A stretch of 64,000 bases of DNA from Trichostrongylus colubriformis. Taxonomy: Eukaryota > Nematoda > Chromadorea > Rhabditida > Trichostrongylidae. Location: contig OZ022258.1 in assembly GCA_963978905.1 (NCBI GenBank), positions 40,594,591-40,658,590 of the forward strand, given 5' to 3'. The notes under the pieces were generated by a model. That model saw only the letters and a list, made by a program, of their open reading frames with translations, ran no database searches and was not told the DNA's origin. Shown one piece after another: positions 46,380 to 57,761 of this stretch. Numbering within the stretch: the stretch's first letter is position 1; every line of letters begins with the position of its first letter. A program made the position numbers and the translations under genes.

Positions 46380-47570
46380 GATTTCGCGAAATTCTCCTTT
46401 TGACGCTCCTTATCGAATCTCATCAAACGTTATCAATGCGGATCACCCACCATTGATGTCCCTGTTCCACTCCGCACAACAGCTATGAATGTTGGCGCCC
46501 TTGGATCAACGCGAAAGGTGAAACGGTTTTGGCGAGTCTAGCCTTCTTACGCACCTTATCGAATCTTATAAACCGTTATCAAGAAGGATCACCCACCACC
46601 AATGTTCCCGTCCCACCCTGCAAAACACTTGTGAGTATGACCGCTCCGCGACCTGTACGAAAAGCGGAACGGATTTGACTACTCTAGCCTTTTTACGCTC
46701 CTTATCGAATCTTATCAACAGTTATCGATGCGGGTCATCCACCATTAATGTCCCCGTCCCATTCCGCAGGAGACCTGTGATTATGAGCGCCCAGGATCAA
46801 TGCGAAAACCAAAACGGATTCGACGACTCTATCCTTTTTACGCTCATTATCGAATCTTATCAACCGTTATCGAGCTGAATCACCCATCATCAATGTACCC
46901 GTCCCACTACGCAAAACACCTGTGAGTATGAACGCTCCGCGACCTGTGCGAAAAGCGGAACGGATTTGACTACTCTAGCCTTTTTACGCTCCTTATCGAA
47001 TCTTATCAACAGTTATCGATGCGGGTCATCCACCATTAATGTCCCCGTCCCATTCCGCAGGAGACCTGTGAGTATGAACGCTCCGGGACCAATGCGAAAA
47101 CCAAAACGGATTCGACGACTTTAGCCTTTTTACGCTCCTTATCGAATCTTATCAGCCGTTATCGAGCTGAATCACCCATCATCAATGTACCCGTCCCACT
47201 ACGCGAAACACCTGTGAGTATGAACGCTCCGCGACCTGTGCGAAAAGCGGAACGGATTTGACTACTCTAGCCTTTTTACGCTCCTTATCGAATCTTATCA
47301 ACCGTTATCATGCTGGATCACCCACCATTAATGTCCCCGTCTTGCCCCGCACAACACCTGTGAGTATGAATGCTCCGTTACCAATGCGAGAAGCAAAACG
47401 GATTCGACGATTCTAGCCTTTTTACGCTCCTTATCGAATCTTATCAACCGTTATCAATGCGGGTCACCCTCCATTAATGTTCCCAGCCAATCCCGCAAAA
47501 CACTCATGAGTGTCAACGCTCTTGGATCAACCCGAAAGGCGAAACGACTTCGGTGACATTTGCCTTCTGA
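46380..47570. repeat. Minisatellite, ~146-bp units in an alternating A/B pattern
   Basis: TTTTTACGCTC(C)TTATCGAATC recurs at about 46690, 46836, 46980, 47128, 47272 and 47419. Two unit types alternate: one with CGACCTGTGCGAAAAGCGGA, the other with CCAATGCGAAAACCAAAACG. This gives a ~292-bp dimeric period. Outer units (46380-46560, 47500-47600) are diverged. Confidence 0.88.
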
Positions 47571-47699
47571 GGCTTCTTATCAGCCCTTATCAGCTGCTAT
47601 CACTTTCGGTCCACCACCGCTGGGGTTCCCTTGACACCCCCTATATCACTTGTAAAATTCAGCGTCCCAGCTTTGCTGCGACGCGAGATATGAATTTCG

Positions 47700-47713
47700 T
47701 GACAGACGGACAG

Positions 47714-47744
<31 letters not shown>

Positions 47745-47752
47745 GACAGACA
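47700..47752. repeat. (CA)n and (GACA)n microsatellite
   Basis: GACAGACGGACAGA, then (CA)n, then GACAGACAGACA, followed by TACTAAGCGAATTATATATAG. It directly follows the minisatellite and may mark the end of one repeat element. Confidence 0.85.
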
Positions 47753-47779
47753 TACTAAGCGAATTATATATAGTAGGAT

Positions 47780-48122
47780 AACTTCCTTCGTTTTGAAGAT
47801 ATGGCATAGCTCAGGTAGTCGTTCGAAAGCGACAACCTAGCAAACTCTGCTTCACCAAAACGAACTCATATGGTTAAGTTTGAAGGAAGTTATGGCCATT
47901 TCCGTGAAACACTTCGGAATTTTCCTCAACTAATCCTCAACTGGCTTCTCTCAAAATAACTTCCTTCGTTTTGAAGATATGGCATAGCTCAGGTAGCCGT
48001 TCGAAAGCGACAACCTAGCAAACTCTGCTTCACCAAAACGAACTCATATGGTTAAGTTTGAAGGAAGTTATGGCCATTTCCGTGAAACACTTCGAAATTT
48101 TCCTCAACTAATCCTCAACTGG
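47780..48122. repeat. ~178-bp tandem repeat, two copies
   Basis: Copies start at 47780 and 47958 (AACTTCCTTCGTTTTGAAGA). They are almost identical and match 28028-28205. Confidence 0.85.
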
Positions 48123-50009
48123 AATTCCATATCGAGAACTAAGCAACCATTAGGGAAAGCAAGCGGCCAATAGATAGGTCTAAGGGAGTTATTAGAAAAA
48201 CAGTTCACAGCTGTTCGAAAGATGGGCTCTAGGTAAAGTTTGAACTATTTCCAAAATGTCGGAATTTAGTATGGGGAAGATACCGCGCTCTATCGTGATC
48301 GCCGCGTCGCAGCCGTCGCCTGACATGAGATCCTTAACTTCTCTAGATGTGCAGAGTATTCTGAATTATTGTTTGAAATTGTTCGATTATGAGGTAGAAG
48401 GGTGATGCGATCTGGAATCTAGGATTCATAGATTATATATTGAGTGTATAGTACTGGGAATTCCACCTGTATCAAGTATTTTTCGGGTTTTTGTGTCCAT
48501 TTAGTTGTATATTGGTGTGGAGCATTTGAAAAATCGACAATGCTTAATTGATGGTTTTTGTGCAGAGAGAGGGGGGTCGTATTGGGACCCCTTTTTTTGG
48601 GGGGGGTCGTATTTTTTGAAAATTTTCCTCAACTGGACGCTTGACCCTGGGTCAGGGAGTATGTTGGGACACATGGATTATGACTTCGGTCTGCAACCCT
48701 GTGGCATAGGTAATTCGAACAATTTGTTCACGTAAATCCTATACTCCGTACAAGTCCATTCCGCTGTATTCATAAGTGGGTGGTGCTACCATGACATTAA
48801 ACGGGAATTTTCAACCTGACAAGTGAAGGATAAGGGGTCGAAGAGGCCATGCACAACAATACACATACATACCATTCGACGCGTTTTTATGCACCAGGCC
48901 ACATGTGTGCGTTACTCGCCCACGTCGCACATGAATTAAAGGAAGAGATCTGAGCTCTGTGCCAGTAGACCGCACCGACAGAGAGGTACACCGCTGAGGT
49001 CGTTGATTTCCCGAGTAAACTTCGCCGCACTCAACCACCGCCAAGGTGGCGTTTCCGATGGGGTACGCCAACAGCTCCTCGACTAACGGCAGGGCCGAGA
49101 TGCTTATCTGCACATGTCGCAAACAGGAGAATGCTCTATTCGCGGCACTAGATGTGTTAGAAATAAACTGCTTCCACGAGATCGTCACGAGATTCATTAT
49201 CATGGAGATCCTCATGTGATAACTAATTGCAGCCATAAGGCCGCGGTCATACTTTACGTGTCTCCATCAATTTGACGCCGGTGCTGGCGTCAGTTGACGT
49301 TCTTATGTGACGGGGTGTCAATTCGAAGACTACGTCCGAAAGTAGGGGCTGGGAACAAAATCGCTTCGGGGCCCTACTACTACATACTTTGCCCTTAGTC
49401 CGCGCGCGTTACACGCCGCGATGTGAAGTAGCGTGTTAATGATGAGCAAGCTTCTTGGTATATTTCTGTAACTTGTGCAACTTGCTGTTTGAATTAGTAG
49501 TACATAATGCTTATGCCAACAACGAGATAATCTTTACTTCGCATGTTAGTTGTGTTCTTTTGAGATGCTGAGCCGGGTCATTTCTTTCTTTCCGAAATTG
49601 TCATGCCTCACATGTTTATTCAGAACAACAATCAGTTACTTCCATAGTTCCAAAAGCACGCTTTGCGCTCTTATTAACATACATTAATTATTACCCAACT
49701 TATTGATATGATTACAAGTTATTTTCAATCTATAATTAGACGACAATAATTATCTAAAATAAACCATTCAGTCCACAACGAAATTACTCGTACTAACGTT
49801 TAAATTACCCAAAGGCAAAGGCAACGGAACAACAGCCATAACAACAACAAGGCTAGAAACCGTAGCTTCAAATACACGATATAGATCAAACCCATAAACA
49901 AGAATAAGTGAAGAATGCAAATTAATTACAAAATTAATTACAATTAGTTTATGTAAAACTAGAAGCATAAAGACTGACAAGATAACCCAACGCTCACATC
50001 CTAATGAAT
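48123..50009. other. No gene resolved
   Basis: A half copy of the 51438-51678 element lies near 48640-48750 (GTTGGGACACA, CCCTGTGGC, AATTCGAACAATTTG). The 141-codon minus frame at 48811-49236 has no recognised motif. The rest is AT-rich. Confidence 0.35.
48565..48630 (+). repeat. Paired G-tract repeat
   Basis: G6 TCGTATTGGGACC, then T7, then G8 TCGTATTTTTTG, then TTTTCCTCAACTGG. Confidence 0.6.
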
Positions 50010-52286
50010 TCAGCAATCTAGTTGTGTGACCTTGCGCAATACTAAACCAGTAGTAATGCGTCCCATCTCCTGAAAAAGCCAACACGTCTTACGTTTACAC
50101 TCGTATACACCTCACTCTCACCTGGAGGATAACATAGGATTCGCCCCTTGGAAGCATATCCTTTGTGGGTATGTTGTCGTATGGACCCAGATATCTGGTC
50201 ATTGACCTGAAAAGAATGAACACCATTTATCATACTAAATAAAAGCTGTTATATAAAGCTATATTCCGTCGGTAAGGGCTCCAAACTTACTTCGCATAGT
50301 ATTTTCCAGGTGTGAGATCTCTTCTCATCTCCTCGTCGATTTCAGCGCTAAGAGCTCGAACACCCGGTAGTTCTGACGGTGAAATAGGGCGAGCGGGAAG
50401 TTCTCTTGCTGGTCTGAAAGTTCCGAAAATGAGCTGACAAGCACCCTGAAGTGTTTTTTCAATGTAAAAGACGTACATCGTCAGTTGTCTTACGTTTCGG
50501 AATACACACTTCCCAGTTTCTCTTATCCGACCCATACTCTGCAATGATATCATTCAAGTGAGGATAAAAATAAGAGATTCGTGGAAAATGAAATAGCAAA
50601 TATAAAAGAATTTCCCACCTGCAAGATAAAATAGGTATCACCACTAGGAAGTTCTTCTTCAGTTGGTTCGTGGTCGAAGGGTCCGAGATACTGAGTTAAT
50701 GATCTAAATGTAAAGAATTTCACTTATCACATGCTGATGAGAGTCGCTTTCATACACTAACTTGGCATAATATTCGCCAGGTTGGAGTCGATTTTTGAAT
50801 GTTTCTGAAATTTCTCTTGGAATTGAACGAACGCCGGGTAGCATGGTTGGCGAAAGTTCCCGATTGGGTCTAGCCGAAGATCTGAAAATTTTCAAAACTG
50901 AGCAATCTATGGGGAACTATTTATGATCAAACAGAGGTTACTTTTATGAAATCTGGAGCATTCGCCGCCTGTTTCAACTATAGGATCGATGCTTATGTCT
51001 GCTGACAGCGCGCGAAGGAGCTTAACACATCAAATACTGCCCTCTCTGAAAGGTTTTTTAGGAAACAGCTACCGTAAAAGTCCTCCTCAGAATAATTTCT
51101 TACCACCTACGTAAACGCGGAAACAGTGTCAACGACACTCGTACTGACGGAAATACCACAATCCCGTTTACCACCACAGAGAAACCGCTATTACATTATT
51201 GCACCACCAACACCCATTATTGATTCTGATGGAACCTGTTGCCCAGACTTCTTTTCAGGATAGAGCGGCTTACCTATTGCCGTGTCCATTGCCATCCTGA
51301 TTCGTGGAACGCTCCTGACGGCGACTTTCACGTTTCGACTGTTTTACTTCAGAGTCCGGCGGTATAGGGCTAAATAAAAGGTGAAATAATTGATCATCAA
51401 CCAACATTCATCACGAACACGAACGTTCATTGCTTCAGTAATACCGGGTGACGGTTGGGACACACGAATCTAGGCCATGACCCTGTGACAGCCTGTGGCC
51501 TTTTCCCCGTGACATGAATAATTCAGACAATTTGACTATACAACGGAACAGACTTGCAAGGAGGACACGATTTACATGAACAAATTGTCTGAATTGTTTA
51601 AGGCTCAGGTCAAAGGCCACAGGCTGTTACAGGGTCACGGCCTAGATTCGTGTGTCCCAACCTACACCCCAGTAATACCTGCTTCTATTGTCTTTCCCAC
51701 ACCGCAAAAAGCATTCGTAAAGAAATGCAAAAGGCACTCTTTCATCGCAGAGGATACACTTATGCATTATAGAGTTAGATGTCACGCGCGAGGAAAAGTA
51801 CTTGAGAAAATGAATCTGAATCCACATCTTAGCCATAAAAATGAGCCAGTAATAGTGGGTAACGCTACAGAGAAATGACTCTGAACAAAAAGGTGGGATT
51901 TTACCCAAGTGACTTTAACAAGAGAAAGGAGTGAAGGGCCTATGTACTCCTCCTAACGCAGCCCCTCTTTTCCATCCCTTGTACACGGAGCGCTTGATTA
52001 ACCACCTGCGATCCTCGCTCAATAAAAGAACAAAAAGTTAGATCCAAGAGAACAAAAGCAGAAAATATGAGAATTACGATTGTCCTAACACTCACTTTCC
52101 ATCCTTCGCACGCACAAATCCAGGCAGAACTGTGCAAAATGGGTCTTCAGGAATAGGAGTAGTAGCACGTCTCTGAATGTAATTCTCGAAGTCAAAGAGG
52201 TCGTAAACATAATCTCAAACAGGATAAGAAGCACTATAACTATCGAAAAAGCTATCAATACCTCTCGTCTTCGTCGTTCCATGATG
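50010..52286 (-). CDS. Unrecognised protein with a duplicated two-exon module
   Basis: Exons in transcript order: 52262-52286 (uncertain), 52096-52213, 51274-51369, 50762-50881, 50619-50703, 50510-50538, 50291-50413, 50122-50206, 50010-50069 (TGA 50010-50012). Phases agree throughout from 52213 on. Module 1 (50762-50881 plus 50619-50703): LPGVRSIPREISE..LQPGEYYAK, then SLTQYLGPFDHEPTEEELPS and YFILQ. Module 2 (50291-50413 plus 50122-50206): LPGVRALSAEIDEE..LTPGKYYAK, then SMTRYLGPYDNIPTKDMLPR and YVILQ. Each is followed by a short (S/E)MGRI exon. Both module-exon pairs have the same exon phases, so the duplication was in frame. The start is unclear: ATG at 52282 begins a hydrophobic frame (EVLIAFSIVIVLLILF) out of frame with the next exon, while a ttcag acceptor at 52287 gives an in-frame join. 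I do not recognise the family. Confidence 0.68.
51438..51678. mobile_element. Inverted-repeat element in an intron
   Basis: Left GTAATACCGGGTG..GGTTGGGACACACGAATC mirrors right GATTCGTGTGTCCCAACC..CCCAGTAATAC, with arms of about 100 bp (CAGCCTGTGGCCTTT, AATTCAGACAATTTG). Lies between exons 52096-52213 and 51274-51369. The superfamily is not clear. Confidence 0.7.
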
Positions 52287-52904
52287 CTGAACAGTAAGTT
52301 GTTAGTTGCAGCGTTAGGGTGAATATGAATGATGTGGTGGCCTACAACCGGGGAGTTGTTAAATAACGCGCCAAAATCCCGATGCTCCGCCCATGAGGCC
52401 GCATGTCATCTCGTACCGCAGGCGTAGCCCGACCCTGTGATCGCAGCGTTCGCGCACCAGACCGGTCAACGAGGCAATGCCTATGGGGGATTGTGGCTGT
52501 TGCGAACTTGACCTGTTGATATGGCTTTCATTCAAAGTGGGAATATAGGGTGGCGTGGAAGTGTTCCGACCAATCTTCTAGAAGGTCAAATCATCATTGG
52601 TGTATGGAGGGTAATTCGCTGTAGAAATGACGAAATTTACATTCTTGTGAGGCCCATCATAGATCATATCGGCTTTCAGTTAGAAATGTAATTTATGCCC
52701 AAATCCAATCATTCGAGTAACATTTGCCCAACTTTAGTACATATTTATGTACCTTCACAAATATCGGCTTTACTCTACGGCCCTTATCTTTGACCTAAGT
52801 GGACCTCCTACGTAGCCAACATCTTGAAATTGGTAGTAAATCAATCGTCTCGTAAGACGCACTCATGGATGACCTGACCCCACACCAGGGTACATCGGAA
52901 GTCG

Positions 52905-52960
52905 AGGATTCCTCCACAGGGGGGGGGGGCGTATTTGATCCAGATAGGTGGGTGTCGTGC
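52905..52960 (+). repeat. Paired G-tract repeat
   Basis: GAGGATTCCTCCACA, G9-10 CGTATTTGATCCAGATAG, then a shorter GTGGGTGTCGTG. The second tract is degraded. Confidence 0.5.
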
Positions 52961-53129
52961 CCGCAGAGGTCAGGGATGAGCACTAGAATCTAAACTTTTA
53001 ATGAACATATGAGAAGCGATGGGTATCTCACTGTGAATAGAGGCGAAGAAATGCGAAATAGATATCCCCGGTAAGAATACATAGCAATAAAACACTTTGT
53101 GACTATACAATCACGTATTGTAGATGTCC

Positions 53130-53215
53130 AAGAATGGGAGGGGGGGGGCGTATTCGGCCTCTGTATAGGGGGGGGGTCGTACTGATGCAGCTATTTTCCT
53201 CGACACCTGCGAGTG
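53130..53215 (+). repeat. Paired G-tract repeat
   Basis: GGGAG8 CGTATTCGGCCTCTGTATAG, then G9 TCGTACTGATGC, then TTTTCCTCGACACC. Confidence 0.6.
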
Positions 53216-54384
53216 CCCTGCCCTACACTAATCACCGTAACACTTCCAGCACACCCGAAAATTTATGGTTATTGATGCCACTGCTAGCATCGTCAAGCAT
53301 GACAGTGGAAAACTTGAGCGCATGCGTACGTTTTCTTGTGAAATGTTTGCAGTACGATACTTCCAATGCGATCTTCTGCCCCTAAAAAGGCGAGGTGAAG
53401 TAGTGTTCTCGCGAATTCTCAGAGGTTACGAAAGATGTAGAGAGAAGCTTGGTAATTACATTTCTAGCAAAGCAGTCACCAACTCATGCCTCGTTCAAGA
53501 GGGATACATGGAACTGTTGGGAAGTCGATGCAGTACAAAGGGCCAGAGACTTCTGCTTTATCACGTGAATAACATATGATCAAGCCCTATTTCTACGTGA
53601 AAGCGCGCTTCTTGAGCGCAAATCTTGATTTCTCTATCCCAGTAAATAACGGCTGGATGAAAACTTATAGGGTGCTAGTCGAAAATGTTTTGCAGAAGAA
53701 AATATGTCTGTCTCGAAGAAGATTCTAAACGAGTAGTCTGACTTACATTGTTCGTAATGACGCGAAAAGGCCATATATTTTGAAACCAAGGAGAACCAGC
53801 TAAAAATCCCTTCATGCCGTATGGATTCGCATCAAGATAAGCTTTAGATGAACAGCGAAAGCGCTTGCTTTGCCCCCCCCCCCCCTCCCTCCTCCCAATG
53901 GGTACCTTCCTATTCTTTCATGAGTATACAATAGCAGCTACGATAAACGACTGCTAACATTACCTGATGCGCGGTGTAACCAATTGATGCCTTAAGGGCT
54001 CACTTTACGACAGTTCTTTTGGGCTATCGCTCTCGTACAAACTCTGAGGATCTGTGAAGTACATCGATGAAGAAAATGTGAACAAAGCCTCTGAAATCTC
54101 TCAGAATAAGCACTTGCCGGCCTTCGTTCCACGAGATCACAGACTAGAAGTAGGAGTTTAGACAGCTGTTAGACCTCGTTTACTTTGCGCATCGGTGCGC
54201 AAAGTATGAACGCTCTCTTATGAGATCCTATCACCCAGTAACGCCGTTCATGCTTCCAAACTTTTCTCTATTAAATTTGATCATGTCGAACTAAACAGGA
54301 ATTATAAGCGAGTTGTTGTATGGAGTGGTGGCGGCGCTTCGCAAATGCTCAAGTCAGGGCACTCTCAGGTTTGTTAAAATAGCC

Positions 54385-54440
54385 ACTTCACCACGACCCC
54401 CCCCCCCTCTACGGCGATCAAATACGACCCCCCTTTTCTG
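54385..54440 (-). repeat. Paired G-tract repeat, reverse orientation
   Basis: Minus strand: G6 TCGTATTTGATCGCCGTAGA, then G11-12 TCGTGGTGAAG. Confidence 0.6.
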
Positions 54441-54614
54441 ACCTTTACAATACCAGTAACTGTGGCTGGATTGCATAGTTGCAACGTGTTTTATTGCTCC
54501 TGGAACGAAAGGATATTTATTTCACATTTTGTCACACGGATTTGCGGTGAAATACCCTTTGCTTCTCATCTGCTCATCGAGAGTTTGGATTTTAGTGCTT
54601 ATCGCTAACCTTTG

Positions 54615-54675
54615 AAGGTACGAACCCCTCCCTCCTATCTGGTCAAATAGGACCCTGCTGCCGAGGAATCCTCGA
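54615..54675 (-). repeat. Paired G-tract repeat, rever	se orientation, degraded
   Basis: Minus strand: GAGGATTCCTCGGCAGCAGG, then GTCCTATTTGACCAGATAGG, then AGGGAGGGGTTCGTACC. Tracts are short or broken. Confidence 0.45.
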
Positions 54676-55229
54676 CTCTCTGTGTACCCTGGCTCAGTAG
54701 AAAGGCATTCCGTCATCATCCATTTCATTTTATTTCAGACATGTCATATTTTTAGAAATTTATGATGTACTTGTGCATTTGGAAGCGCCAGGTAGTTCCA
54801 GAGTTTACTGCCATCGGCGATATTATGTACACCTTTTCGTGAAAGAGTTTGAGAAGAGCATATTTTGTAAAGTTTGTGAGATTTTGAATAACCTTTTCAA
54901 GAAAATTGTCCCAGTTATATCGCTTGTCTAACTGGTTTTTTACGCAGCTTATGGAACGACCTGTGAATTCAAGCCGCTAATTGGGTTCGCAACGAAGGTG
55001 TGATCAAGTGCGAAAAGTGCGGAGTCGTACACACCGATAGCCATCCACTCTAGTGCGAGGTGTAATTCATTTGTATCACTCGTTCCAATCTTTGAAACTG
55101 ACCGGTGGGCGTTTCCACCACCAAACCGACACGTCAAACACCAACTTTCAAGCGATACGGTATTAAAAAGATATGACAAGTGTCATTCCGCTATCATGCT
55201 TTTTACTCAACGCCTTAGCAAATCCTCTG

Positions 55230-55640
55230 CAAAATCGGATCTGCGAGGAAAAGCCTGCTACGGAGGCGGGACCTCTGGAAACAATGCCCCTAAATCTCAG
55301 TTTCACAGGGAACTGCGCCACATATAGCCTTCTCAGACCCTCAATTTCGCTAGTCTCTCCAGCTTTGTGCCCACCTTACCTATACCCTTGTCTTTAAATC
55401 ATTACAGCATCCCTTAGGCTGAAGTTATATCCTGCCAGAGGCATCTGGGAGGAAAGCCTGTTAGAGAGGCGGGGCCTGTTACAAGCAATGCCCCCTAAAT
55501 CTCAAGTTCACTAGGAACTGCACCACATATAACTTTCTCAAACCCTCAGTTTTCACAAGTTTCTCCAGCTTTCTGCCCGCGTTACCCCTACCACTGTCTT
55601 TAAATCATTCACAGCACCCCTTAGACTGAGGTTATATCTT
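55230..55640. repeat. ~206-bp tandem duplication
   Basis: AATGCCCC(C)TAAATCTCA at 55283 and 55489; also GAGGCGGG(A/G)CCT, ACCACATATA and GTCTTTAAATCATT at the same step. The copies differ at many sites. Confidence 0.8.
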
Positions 55641-55644
55641 TCGG

Positions 55645-55870
55645 GTTGTATGAGATCGCAAAATTGTGAAATCGCATAATCGCAGATTCTTCAGTCCTTG
55701 AGTGCGTTATGTAAGAAAGGGTTATTTCCCAAAATAACGCTAGTTTCTCCATCACTTACGGCTCCAGAACGTTAAAGAACCCGCGGTAAAGAATACTCAA
55801 CGAGAGTACAATGAGAACACATGAGATCCTGTTATGCGATTATGCGATTTCGCAATCCTGCAGATCGTAG
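55645..55870. repeat. Short inverted repeat
   Basis: GAGATCGCAAAATTGTGAAA..TCGCATAATCGCA at the left pairs with TGCGATTATGCGATTTCGCAATCCTGC at the right, about 170 bp apart. Confidence 0.5.
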
Positions 55871-56313
55871 GATTCGCAAGGTATAGCCGCAGCCTCACTG
55901 CAGGCCGTACGCATCTGATGCAATTCCGCGCTCTGGGGATACAACGCGACCCGCGACAGCGCAGCCGGGGTAATTCGGTGACCTCCTAGCCACTTCCCTG
56001 GATCGTATCTAAACCTAAGGTGCGACAGCGCGGGCGGTCGCGTGCGCATCGTTACTGGGGCGCGCTAAGCGGCGCCGTACTGAGTGAAGGAGTCTCCTTG
56101 GATGCTTTCTTTGCATCTGATATCTCGTTGTAATCTGCATTACTCTTAAATCGTTCCTCATATCGACCGTTGACGATAACCCCTCGTATTTCACAACGTA
56201 ACCGACCATTTTCACTATTGATTTCACGGCTTCATTTGTTGAAGAATGCACATAAATGTCTGAATTCGATCCACTCACGTATTTTGAACACCTCCCTTTA
56301 TCCGGTACTGATA

Positions 56314-57057
56314 TACAGGGGTGCCAAAAAAAAAGTAATTTTGCCCACGGCTCACTCTCCCAATTATACAAAACATAGGGAAACGAAAGAAATGAAAGTA
56401 TTGGGGCAAAATATTCCCGAAATGTTCCTCTAAAAGCAGGAACAAGCTGAGACTCACTACTTTCATTTTCATAAAAATATAGAACCTTAAGCGGCGCAGT
56501 CGGGCTTCGGAGCACCCACGGTATCAAGGTCCCCTTAAAACAGTGGAGCCGGGTTCCATGGTAGGTATTTTGTGGGAAGCTTCTTAAGGATTGGCCCTTC
56601 GGTTCGTGGAAGTCACAGAGCCCCTGCTGCTTGGACAAGGCTGCTATGATCCGACGTATCATTTTCATGCCCAAATCCGCCTCCGGAGGGGTTTCAGTGG
56701 TAAGTGCACGTTTTGGCTCTTGGAAACAAAGGGCGCTGGGAACCCGGAAAAAACGGGATCTTAAAGAATACCATCCAGTATGAATCCCCTTAGGTACCCA
56801 AAGTGAACGGACCTCAGCAAGTTTGTGAACGAGGGCGACGAAATTTCGGATTTTGCCCAGTTGAGGTGACACGTCTTGTTCACTATTTCCTCGCTCCCGT
56901 TCCTGCTCCTGCAGAAGGATGCCACGGAGTATAGTGATAGAGTGAGGTCTGCTCTTGAATCTGGGGATGTGAATACCTCAACAAATTTGCTGTAGTTCAA
57001 CTAAAACGGGGTGAAAGTGGAGGAGACAAAATTACTTTTTTTTTGGCACCCCCTGTA
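56314..57057. mobile_element. Tc1/mariner-like non-autonomous element, copy 2
   Basis: TA|CAGGGGTGCCAAAAAAAAAG at the left and CTTTTTTTTTGGCACCCCCTG|TA at the right: terminal inverted repeats of about 30 bp (continuing with TAATTTTG) and a TA on each side. Same family as 24590-25249. The 285-codon minus frame over its left part is not a transposase. Confidence 0.85.
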
Positions 57058-57290
57058 GATGGTGGGGGACACTCCACTGTGCTCGGCGTCCGACGCTATT
57101 TCGCCTAGGTTTTTAGCCTAAGCCTTACTTTGGAGGGAAGCCTCTACCCTGCCCCCTTAAGGAAGGCTTAGGTAAAAATATACAGTTGAGCGCTTAAACT
57201 GATGATTGTAGGTCGGTTTCGACTGAGGCACGACGGCGCAACAGTGAGGCCCTACCCCCACAACTACATTAGCACCACTGCACTTACTCT

Positions 57291-57761
57291 TAGGTTGCGT
57301 TCATACCAAATCGAATGAGAGTTTTGGCGCATCGGCGCATCGGCGCATCCGCGATTTGAGAGAATTGGCGTGCCACGTCACCCTTTTGAACGCGACGCGT
57401 GCCAACGTGCGGTTGATTTCTTTTTCTTCTCTTTTCATTTCTTGATCTTTTTCTGTTATGGCAAATATCCAAAATCGCGGATGCGCCAATACTCTCATTT
57501 TTCAATCGATATGTATCCTATCCATCACGCGAATGCGCCAATTCTCTCAAATCGCGGATGCGCGGATGCGCCGATACGCCAATGCGCCGATGCGCCAATA
57601 CTCTCATTTTCTAGATCGATACGTATCTTATGCATGACGCGAATGCGCCGATACGCCAATGCGCCGATGCGCCAATACTCTCATTTTCTGATCGATACGT
57701 ATCTCATGCATGACGCGAATGCGCCAAAACTCTCATTCAATTTGGTATGAACGCAGCCTTA
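57291..57761. mobile_element. PIF/Harbinger-like MITE with internal GCGCC repeats
   Basis: TTA|GGTTGCGTTCATACCAAATC at the left, ATTTGGTATGAACGCAGCC|TTA at the right. Terminal repeats of about 40 bp include GAGAGTTTTGGCGC. The inside is made of GCGCCAATGCGCCGATGCGC units alternating with ATACTCTCATTTTC and GATCGATACGTATC. The TTA flanks and GG start fit PIF/Harbinger. Confidence 0.75.

Larger units (their letters stand above)
52287..55229. other. No gene resolved; several G-tract repeats
   Basis: The 104-codon plus frame at 53265 and the 83-codon frame at 53134 lack splice context. 52790-52900 matches the insert in the family D MITE (19310-19450). A C14 run is at 53876. Confidence 0.35.

Noticed and set aside
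29290..47570. Could the repeat arrays be CRISPR?
   Set aside because: Units are 146-443 bp without short identical repeats and unique spacers, and the genome is eukaryotic.
48811..49236. 141-codon minus frame
   Set aside because: No family motif, no splice context, and biased composition typical of a repeat.
56015..56872. 285-codon minus frame
   Set aside because: Crosses the end of the mariner-like element and contains no DDE or helix-turn-helix features.
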